16,186 nt of DNA, from positions 1-16,186 of the forward strand of contig CAMDAI010000008.1 of assembly GCA_945888585.1 (NCBI GenBank). The letters run 5' to 3'. Shown here one piece after another: positions 1 through 6,397 of this stretch. The notes below the pieces were generated by a model. The model saw only the letters and a program-made list of their open reading frames with translations. It ran no database searches and was not told where the DNA came from. The position numbers were made by a program, and so were the translations under genes. This stretch comes from Rickettsia typhi (GTDB taxonomy: Bacteria > Pseudomonadota > Alphaproteobacteria > Rickettsiales > UBA1997). Positions within the stretch are counted from its first letter, which is position 1. Each line of letters opens with the position of its first letter.

Positions 1-243
1 ACTTTATCAAAGTTTAAAGCATTATACACTACATACAGTAATGTGGTATATAATACGCAAAACAATGTATGTGAAATTTTAAATTTTATATTCTGAATTA
101 AATATTTTTTCATTAGATCCATTAAAAAATTGCTATTACTTTCAGTTAGTTTTTTATACAAAACTTAAAAACATATTAAAAAATGCTAAATCTATCAGAT
201 TATCTAATGTGGCAATAAATCTATCTAAAATTCATCAGAAATT
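1..243. other. Intergenic, no gene seen
   Basis: No convincing reading frame was found on either strand. The stretch is extremely AT-rich. A weak imperfect hairpin (ACTACAT / ATGTGGT, 6-nt loop, one G-T pair) lies near position 30-50, but it has no U-tract and I do not call it a terminator. Confidence 0.4.
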
Positions 244-363
244 TTAAAGCCGGTTTTCTTTTTTATCATTATGTTTGCCGTTATAGGTAGAGTAATTCAA
301 AACTCCAATTACCAATATAACAACAGCACTAGTTATAATTAAAATAATCAAAAACTTGGTCAC
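244..363 (-). CDS. Small single-pass membrane peptide, 39 aa, coupled to engB
   Basis: The reading frame starts at GTG, and its first base is the last base of the engB stop codon (TAGTG on the minus strand), an arrangement typical of translational coupling. The product starts MTKFLIILIITSAVVILVIG. Residues 4-22 are a continuous hydrophobic segment, followed by a hydrophilic tail rich in Asn and Lys (NGKHNDKKENRL). It would be an inner-membrane peptide with a short charged C-terminus. I recognise no family. It could also be a chance frame, but a one-base overlap with a clean transmembrane helix and charged tail makes a real gene more likely than not. It would be the third gene of the hemA-engB unit. 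Confidence 0.5.
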   Translation of the reverse strand: MTKFLIILIITSAVVILVIGVLNYSTYNGKHNDKKENRL

Positions 364-965
364 TACATAACTCCCATAATTGATTCTCGCAATTGATTTA
401 TACCAGTTTTATAAATGCTACTGGTAATAATAATTTCTGGATGAACTGCTGGAAATTTTTTGGCAGCTTTTAGAGTTGCTTCCATAACTTTTTCTAATTC
501 ATCAGGTTTTAGCTCATCCGATTTAGTTAGAATAATTTGAAAACTAACCGCAACTGCATTGAAAGTATTGGCCATTTCCTTATCATATTCTGTAATTCCT
601 TTTCTGGAATCAATCAATAAAAATACTCTTTTTAAATTAGCTCTGGAAGCAAAATATTTGTAACTTAATTTCTCCCAAGAAGCTATTTCAGTTTTACTAA
701 CTTTAGCATAACCATATCCAGGCATATCAACCAGATTTAATTTTTCTCCGAGTAAAAAGAAATTTAATTGTCGAGTTCGACCAGGAGTTTTGGAAGTGAT
801 AGCAATTTTTCTATTAACTAAAGCATTAATCAAACTTGATTTCCCCACATTTGATCTGCCAATAAAAGCTATTTCAGGCAATCTGGAATCAGGAATCTGA
901 TCATATTTGTAAGCACCAATTTTAAAATCACAGTTACTATTAAAAAAAACTTCTATGTTACTCAT
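363..965 (-). CDS. engB: Ribosome biogenesis GTPase EngB (YihA/YsxC)
   Basis: This is a cytoplasmic GTPase of the TRAFAC Era/EngB group that acts in assembly of the large ribosomal subunit and is generally essential. At 200 residues it is the usual length for the family. Visible G motifs are G1 GRSNVGKS (36-43), the TSKTPGRTRQLNFF segment (57-70) that holds switch I, G3 DMPG (80-83) within the family signature DMPGYGYA, G4 TKSD (147-150) and G5 TSS (181-183). All key residues are present, so the protein should be functional. The gene starts 1 nt after the hemA stop, and its own stop overlaps the start of a small membrane-peptide frame, so the three probably share a transcript. Assignment is from motifs and overall length. 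Confidence 0.96.
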   Translation of the reverse strand: MSNIEVFFNSNCDFKIGAYKYDQIPDSRLPEIAFIGRSNVGKSSLINALVNRKIAITSKTPGRTRQLNFFLLGEKLNLVDMPGYGYAKVSKTEIASWEKLSYKYFASRANLKRVFLLIDSRKGITEYDKEMANTFNAVAVSFQIILTKSDELKPDELEKVMEATLKAAKKFPAVHPEIIITSSIYKTGINQLRESIMGVM

Positions 966-966
966 T

Positions 967-2163
967 TTAATTAATATTGAATTTTTTAAATATTGACGTC
1001 ATGGCTGCTACTAAATCATTAATCATCTGATCAGTATGTAATGGAGTTGTAATAATTCTAAGCATTTCATCACCTTTTGGAACGGTTGGAAAATTAATGT
1101 GCTGAATATAAATATTATAATCCTCAAGTAATATTTTGGAGATTTTTTTAACTAAAAGCGCCTCACCAATTGGCACCGCAACTATATGAGAATTATTTGG
1201 AATTATTTTGATAGAATTTTTTTGCAATGCATTTTTTAACTTTGCTACTTTTTCTTTATGTTCTTTATTTTCTTTATCACTAGATTTTAGATGCCTGATA
1301 TTAACTATAATTCCAGCTGCAGCCATAGGAGGAATGGCTGTTGTAAAAATAAATCCGGGTGCATAAGACCTAACAGAATCAATAATTAATTTTGTTGAAG
1401 TAATATAACCGCCAATACCTCCAAAAGCTTTACCGAATGTTCCCTGAATAATATCAATTTTATCAGCCAAACCAAATTCATCAGCAAGCCCCGCTCCGTT
1501 TTTACCGTATAAACCAACTGAATGAACTTCATCAATATAAGTTAAGGCATTATATTTTTTAGCCAGAGCAATTATTTTAGCCATATGACTAAAATCTCCA
1601 TGCATTGAATATACTGATTCAAAGATAATAATTTTAGGATGATTTATTTCATATTGCCCTAGCAACTCTTCTAAATGAGCCATATCATTATGACGAAAAA
1701 TTTGTTTTTCCAATCTGCTATTTTTAATTCCATGAATAATTGAAGCATGATTTTTCTCATCAGAAAATATTACTAGATTAGGAATAATTTTAGCTAAAGC
1801 TGCAATTGTTGCATCATTAGCTACATAACCAGAGGTAAAAACCAAACCGGCTTCTTTATTATGAAGCTTTGCAATTTCAAGTTCTAATTCAATTACCGGA
1901 TGATTATTTCCTGATAAATTTCGAGTTCCACCAGCACCAATTCCGGTTTGTTTAATGATTTTTATTACTTCATCAATGGCTTTTTCATTTTGACCTAAAC
2001 CCAGATAGTCATTAGAACACCACACTACAATTTCTTGGTTATTTCGATGATTTTTAGCCAAAGGAAATTTGCCACATATTCGTGAAATATCAAGAAATTC
2101 ACGGTAATTATTGTTAAGAATAAGCTGATCTATTGATTGCTTAAAAAATGACTCGTAATTCAT
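967..2163 (-). CDS. hemA: 5-aminolevulinate synthase (HemA, C4 pathway)
   Basis: This PLP enzyme condenses glycine with succinyl-CoA to 5-aminolevulinate, CoA and CO2, the first committed step of heme synthesis in alphaproteobacteria and mitochondria. The 398-residue length is normal. Seen in the sequence are the substrate and cofactor segment GIGAGGTRNLSG (74-85), the PLP-contacting DEVHSVGLYG (211-220, Asp211 and His214) and the Schiff-base lysine in GTFGKAFGG (Lys245). The ALAS-specific segment with R367-I-I-T-T-P-L near the C-terminus separates it from the closely related 2-amino-3-ketobutyrate CoA ligase and BioF. It is the first gene of the unit leading into engB. A dyad flanked by repeats lies 30-60 nt upstream of the start and could be its control region. 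The presence of this gene is the main argument for an alphaproteobacterial origin. Confidence 0.95.
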   Translation of the reverse strand: MNYESFFKQSIDQLILNNNYREFLDISRICGKFPLAKNHRNNQEIVVWCSNDYLGLGQNEKAIDEVIKIIKQTGIGAGGTRNLSGNNHPVIELELEIAKLHNKEAGLVFTSGYVANDATIAALAKIIPNLVIFSDEKNHASIIHGIKNSRLEKQIFRHNDMAHLEELLGQYEINHPKIIIFESVYSMHGDFSHMAKIIALAKKYNALTYIDEVHSVGLYGKNGAGLADEFGLADKIDIIQGTFGKAFGGIGGYITSTKLIIDSVRSYAPGFIFTTAIPPMAAAGIIVNIRHLKSSDKENKEHKEKVAKLKNALQKNSIKIIPNNSHIVAVPIGEALLVKKISKILLEDYNIYIQHINFPTVPKGDEMLRIITTPLHTDQMINDLVAAMTSIFKKFNIN

Positions 2164-2190
2164 AATTTGATTATAGAAATGCTGAAGCAG

Positions 2191-2220
2191 AATATCTAAA
2201 GTGTGCCGACACTATATCTA
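2191..2220 (-). promoter_or_regulatory. Repeat-flanked dyad upstream of hemA
   Basis: A short hairpin or operator-like dyad, AGTGT-gccg-ACACT (2200-2213), is flanked on both sides by the same octamer, ATATCTAA, in direct orientation (about 2192-2199 and 2213-2220). It sits 28-57 nt upstream of the hemA start codon, where a promoter or operator would be. The bound factor is unknown. The symmetric arrangement is seen; the regulatory role is inferred. Confidence 0.3.
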
Positions 2221-2255
2221 AAATTACTGCAAATCAATCAATTTGAAATTATTTT

Positions 2256-2284
2256 TTGACAAAATAATTTATCACTTATACTAT
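2256..2284 (+). promoter_or_regulatory. Promoter of tRNA-Ala
   Basis: A consensus -35 hexamer TTGACA (2256-2261) is followed by TATACT (2277-2282) as the -10 box, 21 nt before the mature 5' end of the tRNA. The spacer is short (15 nt) with these boxes and 17 nt if TACTAT (2279-2284) is used. The position just ahead of the tRNA supports the call. Confidence 0.55.
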
Positions 2285-2303
2285 GCACCATCCTTTTTGA
2301 GAT

Positions 2304-2379
2304 GGGGATATAGCTCAGTTGGTAGAGCACCTGCTTTGCAAGCAGGGGGTCAGCGGTTCGAACCCGCTTATCTCCACCA
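2304..2379 (+). tRNA. tRNA-Ala, anticodon TGC
   Basis: A complete 76-nt cloverleaf with encoded CCA. The acceptor stem GGGGATA pairs with TATCTCC (one G-T pair), the D arm is GCTC...GAGC, the anticodon stem CCTGC/GCAGG encloses TTTGCAA with anticodon TGC, and the T arm AGCGG-TTCGAAC-CCGCT is perfectly paired. It decodes GCN alanine codons. Its 3' half serves as the attachment site of the element to its right. The integrated element supplies or preserves the 3' end, so the tRNA stays functional. Confidence 0.97.
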
Positions 2380-2394
2380 TCTCAAATCAAGCTT
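2330..2394 (+). repeat. Left attachment repeat (att, tRNA side)
   Basis: These 65 nt run from the tRNA anticodon stem to 15 nt past the CCA end and recur in direct orientation at 12059-12123. There are two mismatches, both left of 2355, so 2355-2394 is a perfect 40-nt match. The T-stem is intact here but mismatched in the other copy, which identifies this side as the functional tRNA. It marks the left junction of the integrated element. Confidence 0.92.
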
Positions 2395-2427
2395 TCACAG
2401 CTTTTTTCAAAATCATCAAAAATTTCC

Positions 2428-2449
2428 GTGTCCGCCTGGTGTCCGTCAA
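2428..2449 (+). repeat. Left arm-type integrase binding repeats
   Basis: Two 11-nt units in tandem, GTGTCCGCCTG and GTGTCCGTCAA, start 34 nt inside the left att repeat. The same 22-nt pair recurs in the same orientation at 11902-11923 with a single mismatch (C/T). Short tandem direct repeats near both ends of a tRNA-integrated element are the usual layout of integrase arm sites. Binding is inferred. Confidence 0.6.
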
Positions 2450-2569
2450 ATGACACAATTTTCATTTCTCCATTTTATAATATTCCCTCAAAATCTTAAA
2501 TTTGGTATTAGCTTTAAAACAATCTTTAAATAAAAATTTAATGATGGTTTTTGATAAAGATTAATTTTA

Positions 2570-2627
2570 TTTGTTTATTGTTAACTTTTACATTGACAAA
2601 TTGAATTTGTTTGTTTATTGTTAGCTT
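2570..2627 (+). promoter_or_regulatory. Direct-repeat promoter region upstream of the XRE gene
   Basis: The 18-mer TTTGTTTATTGTTAACTT (2570-2587) recurs at 2610-2627 with one change, exactly 40 nt apart, about four helical turns. Between the copies is a consensus -35 TTGACA (2593-2598), with TATTGT (2616-2621) 17 nt later as a weaker -10 inside the second copy. The hexamer CTTAAC at 2625-2630 also occurs in the dyad ahead of the Xis-like gene. A repressor binding both copies could occlude this promoter. The repeats are seen; the promoter role is inferred. Confidence 0.4.
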
Positions 2628-2735
2628 AACATAACATAGTTAATTATTTATGAGTGATTAGCTATAAGCAAAAGGTAATGTGAGTAAAAATTTGTGGCTG
2701 TGGCAATTTAATTGTCTTGGCAACAAATTTTGGAT

Positions 2736-2761
2736 TTATTCAAATAAATTTATTTGAATAA
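2736..2761. promoter_or_regulatory. Perfect 26-nt palindrome, candidate XRE operator
   Basis: The sequence is a gapless perfect inverted repeat with half-site TTATTCAAATAAA centred between 2748 and 2749. It ends 41 nt before the chosen start of the XRE repressor gene. XRE regulators bind as dimers to such dyads and often control their own gene, so this is the best candidate for an autoregulatory operator. In AT-rich DNA a 26-nt perfect palindrome is still far from expected by chance. Confidence 0.5.
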
Positions 2762-2802
2762 GTTTTAATAATAAGGAAATAAGGAAATGAGGAAAATTGC
2801 TT

Positions 2803-3141
2803 ATGAGTATGAACGAAAAAAAAGAAAACCAAGTTAAGTTTGGCGATTATATTAGAAATACTAGACTTACCCTAAAAATTGGCTTGAGGGAGTTTGCATT
2901 AAAGGTTGGTATTAGCGCAACCTATGTGAGTAAAATGGAAATTGGCGATTATGCACCACCAAGTGAGGAAAGGATAGTTAAAATGGCAGAAATATTAAAA
3001 TTAAACAAAGATAGCTTGTTAGCAAGGGCTGGTAAAATTTCTTCTGATTTACAACAAATTATTATTGAAGAACCAGAGTTATATACCGCCTTTCTAAGAA
3101 AAGCTAAAAAGAAAGATATTAAACAATTTTTAGATAAGTAA
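2803..3141 (+). CDS. XRE-family HTH transcriptional repressor
   Basis: A 112-residue DNA-binding protein with an HTH_3/Cro-CI type domain at about residues 10-65: FGDYIRNTRL, then helices FALKVGISATYVSKMEIG and the following MAEILKLN segment. The C-terminal 40 residues are charged and helical with no clear domain. I chose ATG 2803 because GAGGA (2789-2793) is 9 nt upstream; an upstream TTG at 2797 would be too close to it. The stop overlaps the start of the next gene (TAATG), an ImmA/IrrE peptidase. In ICEBs1 and similar elements such a pair is a repressor and the protease that destroys it, so this is probably the element's master repressor. A perfect palindrome just upstream is the likely operator. 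Confidence 0.88.
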   Translation: MSMNEKKENQVKFGDYIRNTRLTLKIGLREFALKVGISATYVSKMEIGDYAPPSEERIVKMAEILKLNKDSLLARAGKISSDLQQIIIEEPELYTAFLRKAKKKDIKQFLDK

Positions 3142-3734
3142 TGAGCCTAAGGAATAAAATTAAGTATTTGCCAGATAGTGAGATTAAAAAAGCGGCTGAC
3201 GATATTTTAAACAAGGCTTATAAAATGGGGCTTTATAATTTTAAAAACTCAACGCCAGTTGATGCAATTGCTGAAAATATTTTAAAATTAAAAATTATAT
3301 TCCACGATTTAGAAAGAAATCATAAGGGAGTTTTGGGGGCTTTAGATTTACAAAATAATATTATTTGGCTAGATCAAAGCCTAGACCACACAGAAACTGG
3401 TCAATTTGTTGATGAAGGAAGGTGTAATTTTACAATAGCCCATGAAATTGGGCATTGTGTTTTACAAGGTAATGTAATTTTAGATGGTGGATTGCTTGCT
3501 TTTCATAATGAGTTTGATCCAAATACTAGAAGAGCTGAAATACAGGCTGATAAATTTTCTGCAAATTTATTAATGCCCAGTGAATTGATATTTAAAAAAT
3601 GGAATGAGGATTTTGCTTACATAAAAACTTACAATGATACAATAACGGCGATGATAAATTTTTTTAGGGTTTCAAGGGAGGCAATGCAAAATAGATTAAA
3701 AGACCTTGGATTATTAAATTTATCTGATTATTAA
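3141..3734 (+). CDS. ImmA/IrrE-family metallopeptidase (M78)
   Basis: A 197-residue cytoplasmic zinc peptidase. The gluzincin motif is HEIGH (His101, Glu102, His105), inside TIAHEIGHCVL, and the downstream RRAEIQADKFSANLLMP supplies the third ligand, probably Glu133; this second motif is characteristic of PF06114. The gene overlaps the XRE repressor stop codon by one base, so the two are translated together. By analogy with ImmA of ICEBs1, which cleaves the repressor ImmR after DNA damage or contact signals, the likely role is removal of the upstream XRE protein to switch on the element. The alternative is an XRE-peptidase toxin-antitoxin pair. The fold is certain from the motifs; the substrate is inferred. 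Confidence 0.9.
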   Translation: MSLRNKIKYLPDSEIKKAADDILNKAYKMGLYNFKNSTPVDAIAENILKLKIIFHDLERNHKGVLGALDLQNNIIWLDQSLDHTETGQFVDEGRCNFTIAHEIGHCVLQGNVILDGGLLAFHNEFDPNTRRAEIQADKFSANLLMPSELIFKKWNEDFAYIKTYNDTITAMINFFRVSREAMQNRLKDLGLLNLSDY

Positions 3735-3763
3735 AAAATTTATGCGTTTTTTTTGCCTTCACT

Positions 3764-3799
3764 GTTAAGTATTAACTTAACATTTTATTACTACTTAAC
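3764..3799 (+). promoter_or_regulatory. Operator-like dyad plus third half-site upstream of the Xis-like gene
   Basis: A perfect dyad, GTTAAGT-atta-ACTTAAC (3764-3781), is followed by a third ACTTAAC at 3793-3799, 18 nt after the second copy and 10 nt before the start codon of the next gene. Three half-sites directly over the start of a small regulatory gene suggest a repressor or self-binding site. The CTTAAC core also appears at 2625-2630. Binding is inferred. Confidence 0.45.
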
Positions 3800-3809
3800 C
3801 TGATTATTT

Positions 3810-4019
3810 ATGACCAATACGACATTAGAAAATTATTACACCGAGGAAGAGGTTGCCAAGATTTTAGATAAAACCATTGCCACACTAAGGGCTGATGCCT
3901 GCCGTAGAAAAGGAGCACCAAGAACAAAGTTAGGAAAACGGATTTTATACAGAATAGATGCTTTTAATAGCTGGATTATGAAACATGAAACTGATTTTGA
4001 TAAATTAAGAAAAGTCTAA
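3810..4019 (+). CDS. AlpA/Xis-like small HTH protein (HTH_17)
   Basis: A 69-residue protein with one winged-helix, MerR-like DNA-binding domain over nearly its whole length: YYTEEEVAKILDKTIATLRADA (about 9-30), the basic turn CRRKGAPRTKLGKR and the wing RILYRIDAFNSWI (44-56). This is the usual HTH_17 or excisionase layout. Proteins of this kind act as recombination directionality factors or as activators of integrase genes (AlpA of CP4-57). The gene lies just before another HTH gene and a tyrosine recombinase, and immediately follows an operator-like dyad. It is the best candidate for the element's excisionase, serving either of the two recombinases. No strong ribosome binding site is seen. 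Confidence 0.72.
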   Translation: MTNTTLENYYTEEEVAKILDKTIATLRADACRRKGAPRTKLGKRILYRIDAFNSWIMKHETDFDKLRKV

Positions 4020-4109
4020 TTTAAGTTTGCTTAATTTTTATCTTCAATGCTTCTCCTTATTGTTTTAAAGGGTAGTTGCAATTTTTTAACTTTTTTAAAA
4101 ACTAAATAT

Positions 4110-4550
4110 ATGCAAAAAAGAGTCCAACAAAAATCTTACAAAAGAAAAGTCAATGTAAGGCTAATTAAAAGCAACACTTCCTATTCTATTAAGGAACTAA
4201 TGCAATTATTTGATGTTGGCGAAACAACAATAAGATATTGGCTAAAACTAGGCTTAAAAACTATTGATGGCAAAAGCCCAACAATGATTTATTGCGAAGA
4301 TTTGCGAGAGTTTTTAATCAAAAAACAAAACGGCAATAAAAAGAAATGCCAAGATGATGAAATGATGTGTTTTAGCTGTAGAACTCCCAGAAAAATTTTA
4401 AAAAAGCAGGCTAATTTGATGAGTCAAAACGACAAAGTTTTGCACCTAAAAGCCAGATGTGAAAAATGCCAATCATTAATGACTAGAAAATATGCCAATC
4501 ACAAAATGGCGGAAATTAAGGAAATTTTTGATCTTTTTGTCAACTGTTAG
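4110..4550 (+). CDS. HTH plus zinc-ribbon protein, partner of recombinase
   Basis: The product is 146 residues from ATG 4110; an ATG at 4047 would add 21 residues (MLLLIVLKGSCNF...) that look like translated leader, so I prefer the internal start. Residues 23-70 form a MerR-like helix-turn-helix (SIKELMQLFDVGETTIRYWLKLG followed by a wing-like IDGKSPTMIYCEDLREFLI). Residues 87-120 hold two CxxC pairs (Cys87/Cys90 and Cys117/Cys120), 26 residues apart, a zinc-ribbon pattern. The rest is strongly basic. I know no named family for certain. Its place between the Xis-like gene and a tyrosine recombinase suggests an accessory DNA-binding factor for that recombinase. Confidence 0.65.
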   Translation: MQKRVQQKSYKRKVNVRLIKSNTSYSIKELMQLFDVGETTIRYWLKLGLKTIDGKSPTMIYCEDLREFLIKKQNGNKKKCQDDEMMCFSCRTPRKILKKQANLMSQNDKVLHLKARCEKCQSLMTRKYANHKMAEIKEIFDLFVNC

Positions 4551-4621
4551 ATTAACACTTAGTAGGGTGTCAATTTAATAGTTCTATTTGTTTTATTTAT
4601 TAACTTAAAAATCATATCAAA

Positions 4622-5737
4622 ATGATAAATTTAAAAACTAAATTCTGCCCTGAAAATGAGAGAATCAAAAGAAAATATTTTGCCTATTTAAAAGAAGCCA
4701 AAGGCTTGAGTGATAAAACCATTGTAGAAATTAAAAAATCACTAATGCGTTTTGAAGAGTTTGGTGATTTTAAAGATTTTAAATATTTTGCTGCAAAACA
4801 AGCCTCTGACTTTAAAAAATGGTTTGCCAATTCTAAATCAAAAATCACTGGCGATAATATCAGCAAATCTGCCCTTCTTCACACTGTGAATAATTTAAAA
4901 GATTTTTTTGTTTGGTTGTCCAGCCAAAAGGGTTATAAAAAAATTACCTTTGCAGATATTCAATATTTTAACCTTTCCGAAAACGACAAAAGAGCCGCCA
5001 AAGCAGGAAAGCCAAGAAATTTTGCCAGCCTAGAGCAAGTTAAATTTGTAATTGAAAAAATGCCAGAAACAAGTGAGGTTGAAAAGCGAAACAAGGCGAT
5101 TGTTTGTTTCTTGATTTTAAGCGGTGTGAGAGTTGGAGCTTTGATTTCGCTAAAATTAAAACATTTTGATGAAGAAACCCAGCTAATAAACCAAGACCCA
5201 AGCGAGGTTGGAACTAAAGGCGGCAAACAAATATTTACTTATTTAGTTAATGTTGACGATCAAATCAAAACCCATTTTTTAAATTGGATAAAGTTTTTAA
5301 AACAAGAAAAACTATTTAGCCCAAATGATCCACTTTTCCCAGCAACCTTGAACAGAATGGATGATGGCGGCAATTTTATTAAAGATGGTTTATCTAAAAA
5401 CCACTTGACCAGCAGCAATAATATTGATGAAATTACTAAATCTGCCTTTGAAAATGCAGGCTTAAAATATCACTGTCCGCATTCTTTTAGAAATACCCTC
5501 GTGATGCTCGCCTCCAAATTTTGCACCACACCCGAACAATTCAAAGCCTATAGCCAAAATCTGGGGCACGAAAATGTTTTAACCACCTTCACCAGCTATG
5601 GTTATGTTGACCAGTTTAGGCAAGGCGAAATTGTGCGAGGGTTTGGGATTAAGAAAAATGAGGGTGGTGAGAGTGAGACAAGCTTGATGCTTAAAGAAAT
5701 GATGAGGAAGATTGATAAGTTGGAGCACAAACAATAA
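4622..5737 (+). CDS. Tyrosine recombinase, second and non-P4 type
   Basis: A 371-residue site-specific recombinase. An N-terminal SAM-like core-binding region occupies about residues 12-110 and the catalytic domain about 135-345. Catalytic residues visible are Arg170 (LSGVRVGAL), a lysine in the TKGGK segment (199 or 202), His287 and Arg290 (HSFRNT), His316 (LGHENV) and Tyr326 (TTFTSYGYV). The tyrosine is one residue further from the His than in XerC/XerD, a feature I associate with a separate SYG-type subfamily often found next to small HTH genes. It has no DUF4102 arm domain, unlike the integrase at the right end. The two short upstream genes and the gene starting 1 nt after its stop probably form a unit with it. 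Its substrate sites are not known. Confidence 0.88.
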   Translation: MINLKTKFCPENERIKRKYFAYLKEAKGLSDKTIVEIKKSLMRFEEFGDFKDFKYFAAKQASDFKKWFANSKSKITGDNISKSALLHTVNNLKDFFVWLSSQKGYKKITFADIQYFNLSENDKRAAKAGKPRNFASLEQVKFVIEKMPETSEVEKRNKAIVCFLILSGVRVGALISLKLKHFDEETQLINQDPSEVGTKGGKQIFTYLVNVDDQIKTHFLNWIKFLKQEKLFSPNDPLFPATLNRMDDGGNFIKDGLSKNHLTSSNNIDEITKSAFENAGLKYHCPHSFRNTLVMLASKFCTTPEQFKAYSQNLGHENVLTTFTSYGYVDQFRQGEIVRGFGIKKNEGGESETSLMLKEMMRKIDKLEHKQ

Positions 5738-5738
5738 A

Positions 5739-6371
5739 ATGAACAATTTTTTACAATACACCGATAGCGATTTTATTATGAAGCCCGACTTTTTATACGT
5801 ATTTTTTGAAAACCACAAAAGAGATGGATTCATTAACTCACTTTTTGCAAAACAGGTCATAAAATACGCCAAAAAAATGCAGAGAAAATATAAAGTTGAT
5901 TATCCAGTAGTTAACCATATTGGCTTCTTGCTTTATCATCAAAATCAATTTTTGATTGCAGAATTGGATTATTTTTGCGGTGGAAAAGTCGTTAAAAAAC
6001 TAGATAGAAATTTAGATAATTTCCAAATTTTTGAGGTTTGTAAAATATCGGATGAACAAAAGTTAAAAATCTTGAAAATTTGCGATAATGAATTGATTAG
6101 CACGGGGGCTTTTTATTCTTTTAGAAGATATAATTTTAATGAGTGCAAAAAATATATTGATTTTAGTGTGCAAAAAATCTGGCTCTTTATTGCGAGCGTT
6201 ATTCAATCCATTATCAACTCTTTTGTATTTAAAAATAAAGCTAGGAATGGCGGCTATAATTGCATAAAATTGACATTTGAAATACTGGATTATTGCAATC
6301 CTAGCCATTTTAAAAAACCAACAAATCCTTATGAATTATTGATTGAATCATATCGGAATTCTAAAAAATAA
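5739..6371 (+). CDS. Unrecognised protein, possible permuted papain-like (YiiX/C92-type) fold
   Basis: The protein is 210 residues from ATG 5739, 1 nt after the recombinase stop; an earlier ATG at 5712 overlaps the recombinase and is less likely. No family is certain. The order of features recalls the permuted papain-like YiiX/YebB group: a strand with His60 (VVNHIGFLLYHQNQ), Glu75 in FLIAELDYF, a strand-rich middle, GAFYSFRRYNF (123-133), and a late Cys175 in GGYNCIKLTFEIL, where these enzymes have their catalytic cysteine. Residues 147-163 are hydrophobic, perhaps a buried helix or membrane contact. There is no signal peptide. The neighbouring recombinase suggests mobile cargo. It converges on the helicase gene, 26 nt away. 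The fold is a hypothesis. Confidence 0.5.
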   Translation: MNNFLQYTDSDFIMKPDFLYVFFENHKRDGFINSLFAKQVIKYAKKMQRKYKVDYPVVNHIGFLLYHQNQFLIAELDYFCGGKVVKKLDRNLDNFQIFEVCKISDEQKLKILKICDNELISTGAFYSFRRYNFNECKKYIDFSVQKIWLFIASVIQSIINSFVFKNKARNGGYNCIKLTFEILDYCNPSHFKKPTNPYELLIESYRNSKK

Positions 6372-6397
6372 TTTCTAAGTAATAATTTATTAATTTT

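Larger units (their letters stand above)
2395..2802. other. Left-end non-coding control region of the element
   Basis: This 408-nt stretch has no credible gene. It holds, in order, the left integrase arm-type repeats (2428-2449), two 18-nt direct repeats 40 nt apart around a promoter (2570-2627), and a perfect 26-nt palindrome (2736-2761) just ahead of the XRE gene. It is probably the attL arm region plus the main regulatory region of the plus-strand genes. Confidence 0.6.

Noticed and set aside
2243..2533. Plus-strand open frame of 96 codons across the tRNA
   Set aside because: It reads straight through the tRNA-Ala and the att and arm repeats; the translation has no protein-like features.
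4684..5226. Two minus-strand open frames inside the second recombinase
   Set aside because: They are antisense shadows of a gene with clear catalytic motifs.
5579..6308. Minus-strand open frames across the recombinase end and the following gene
   Set aside because: Antisense to better supported genes; no ribosome binding site or recognisable domain.
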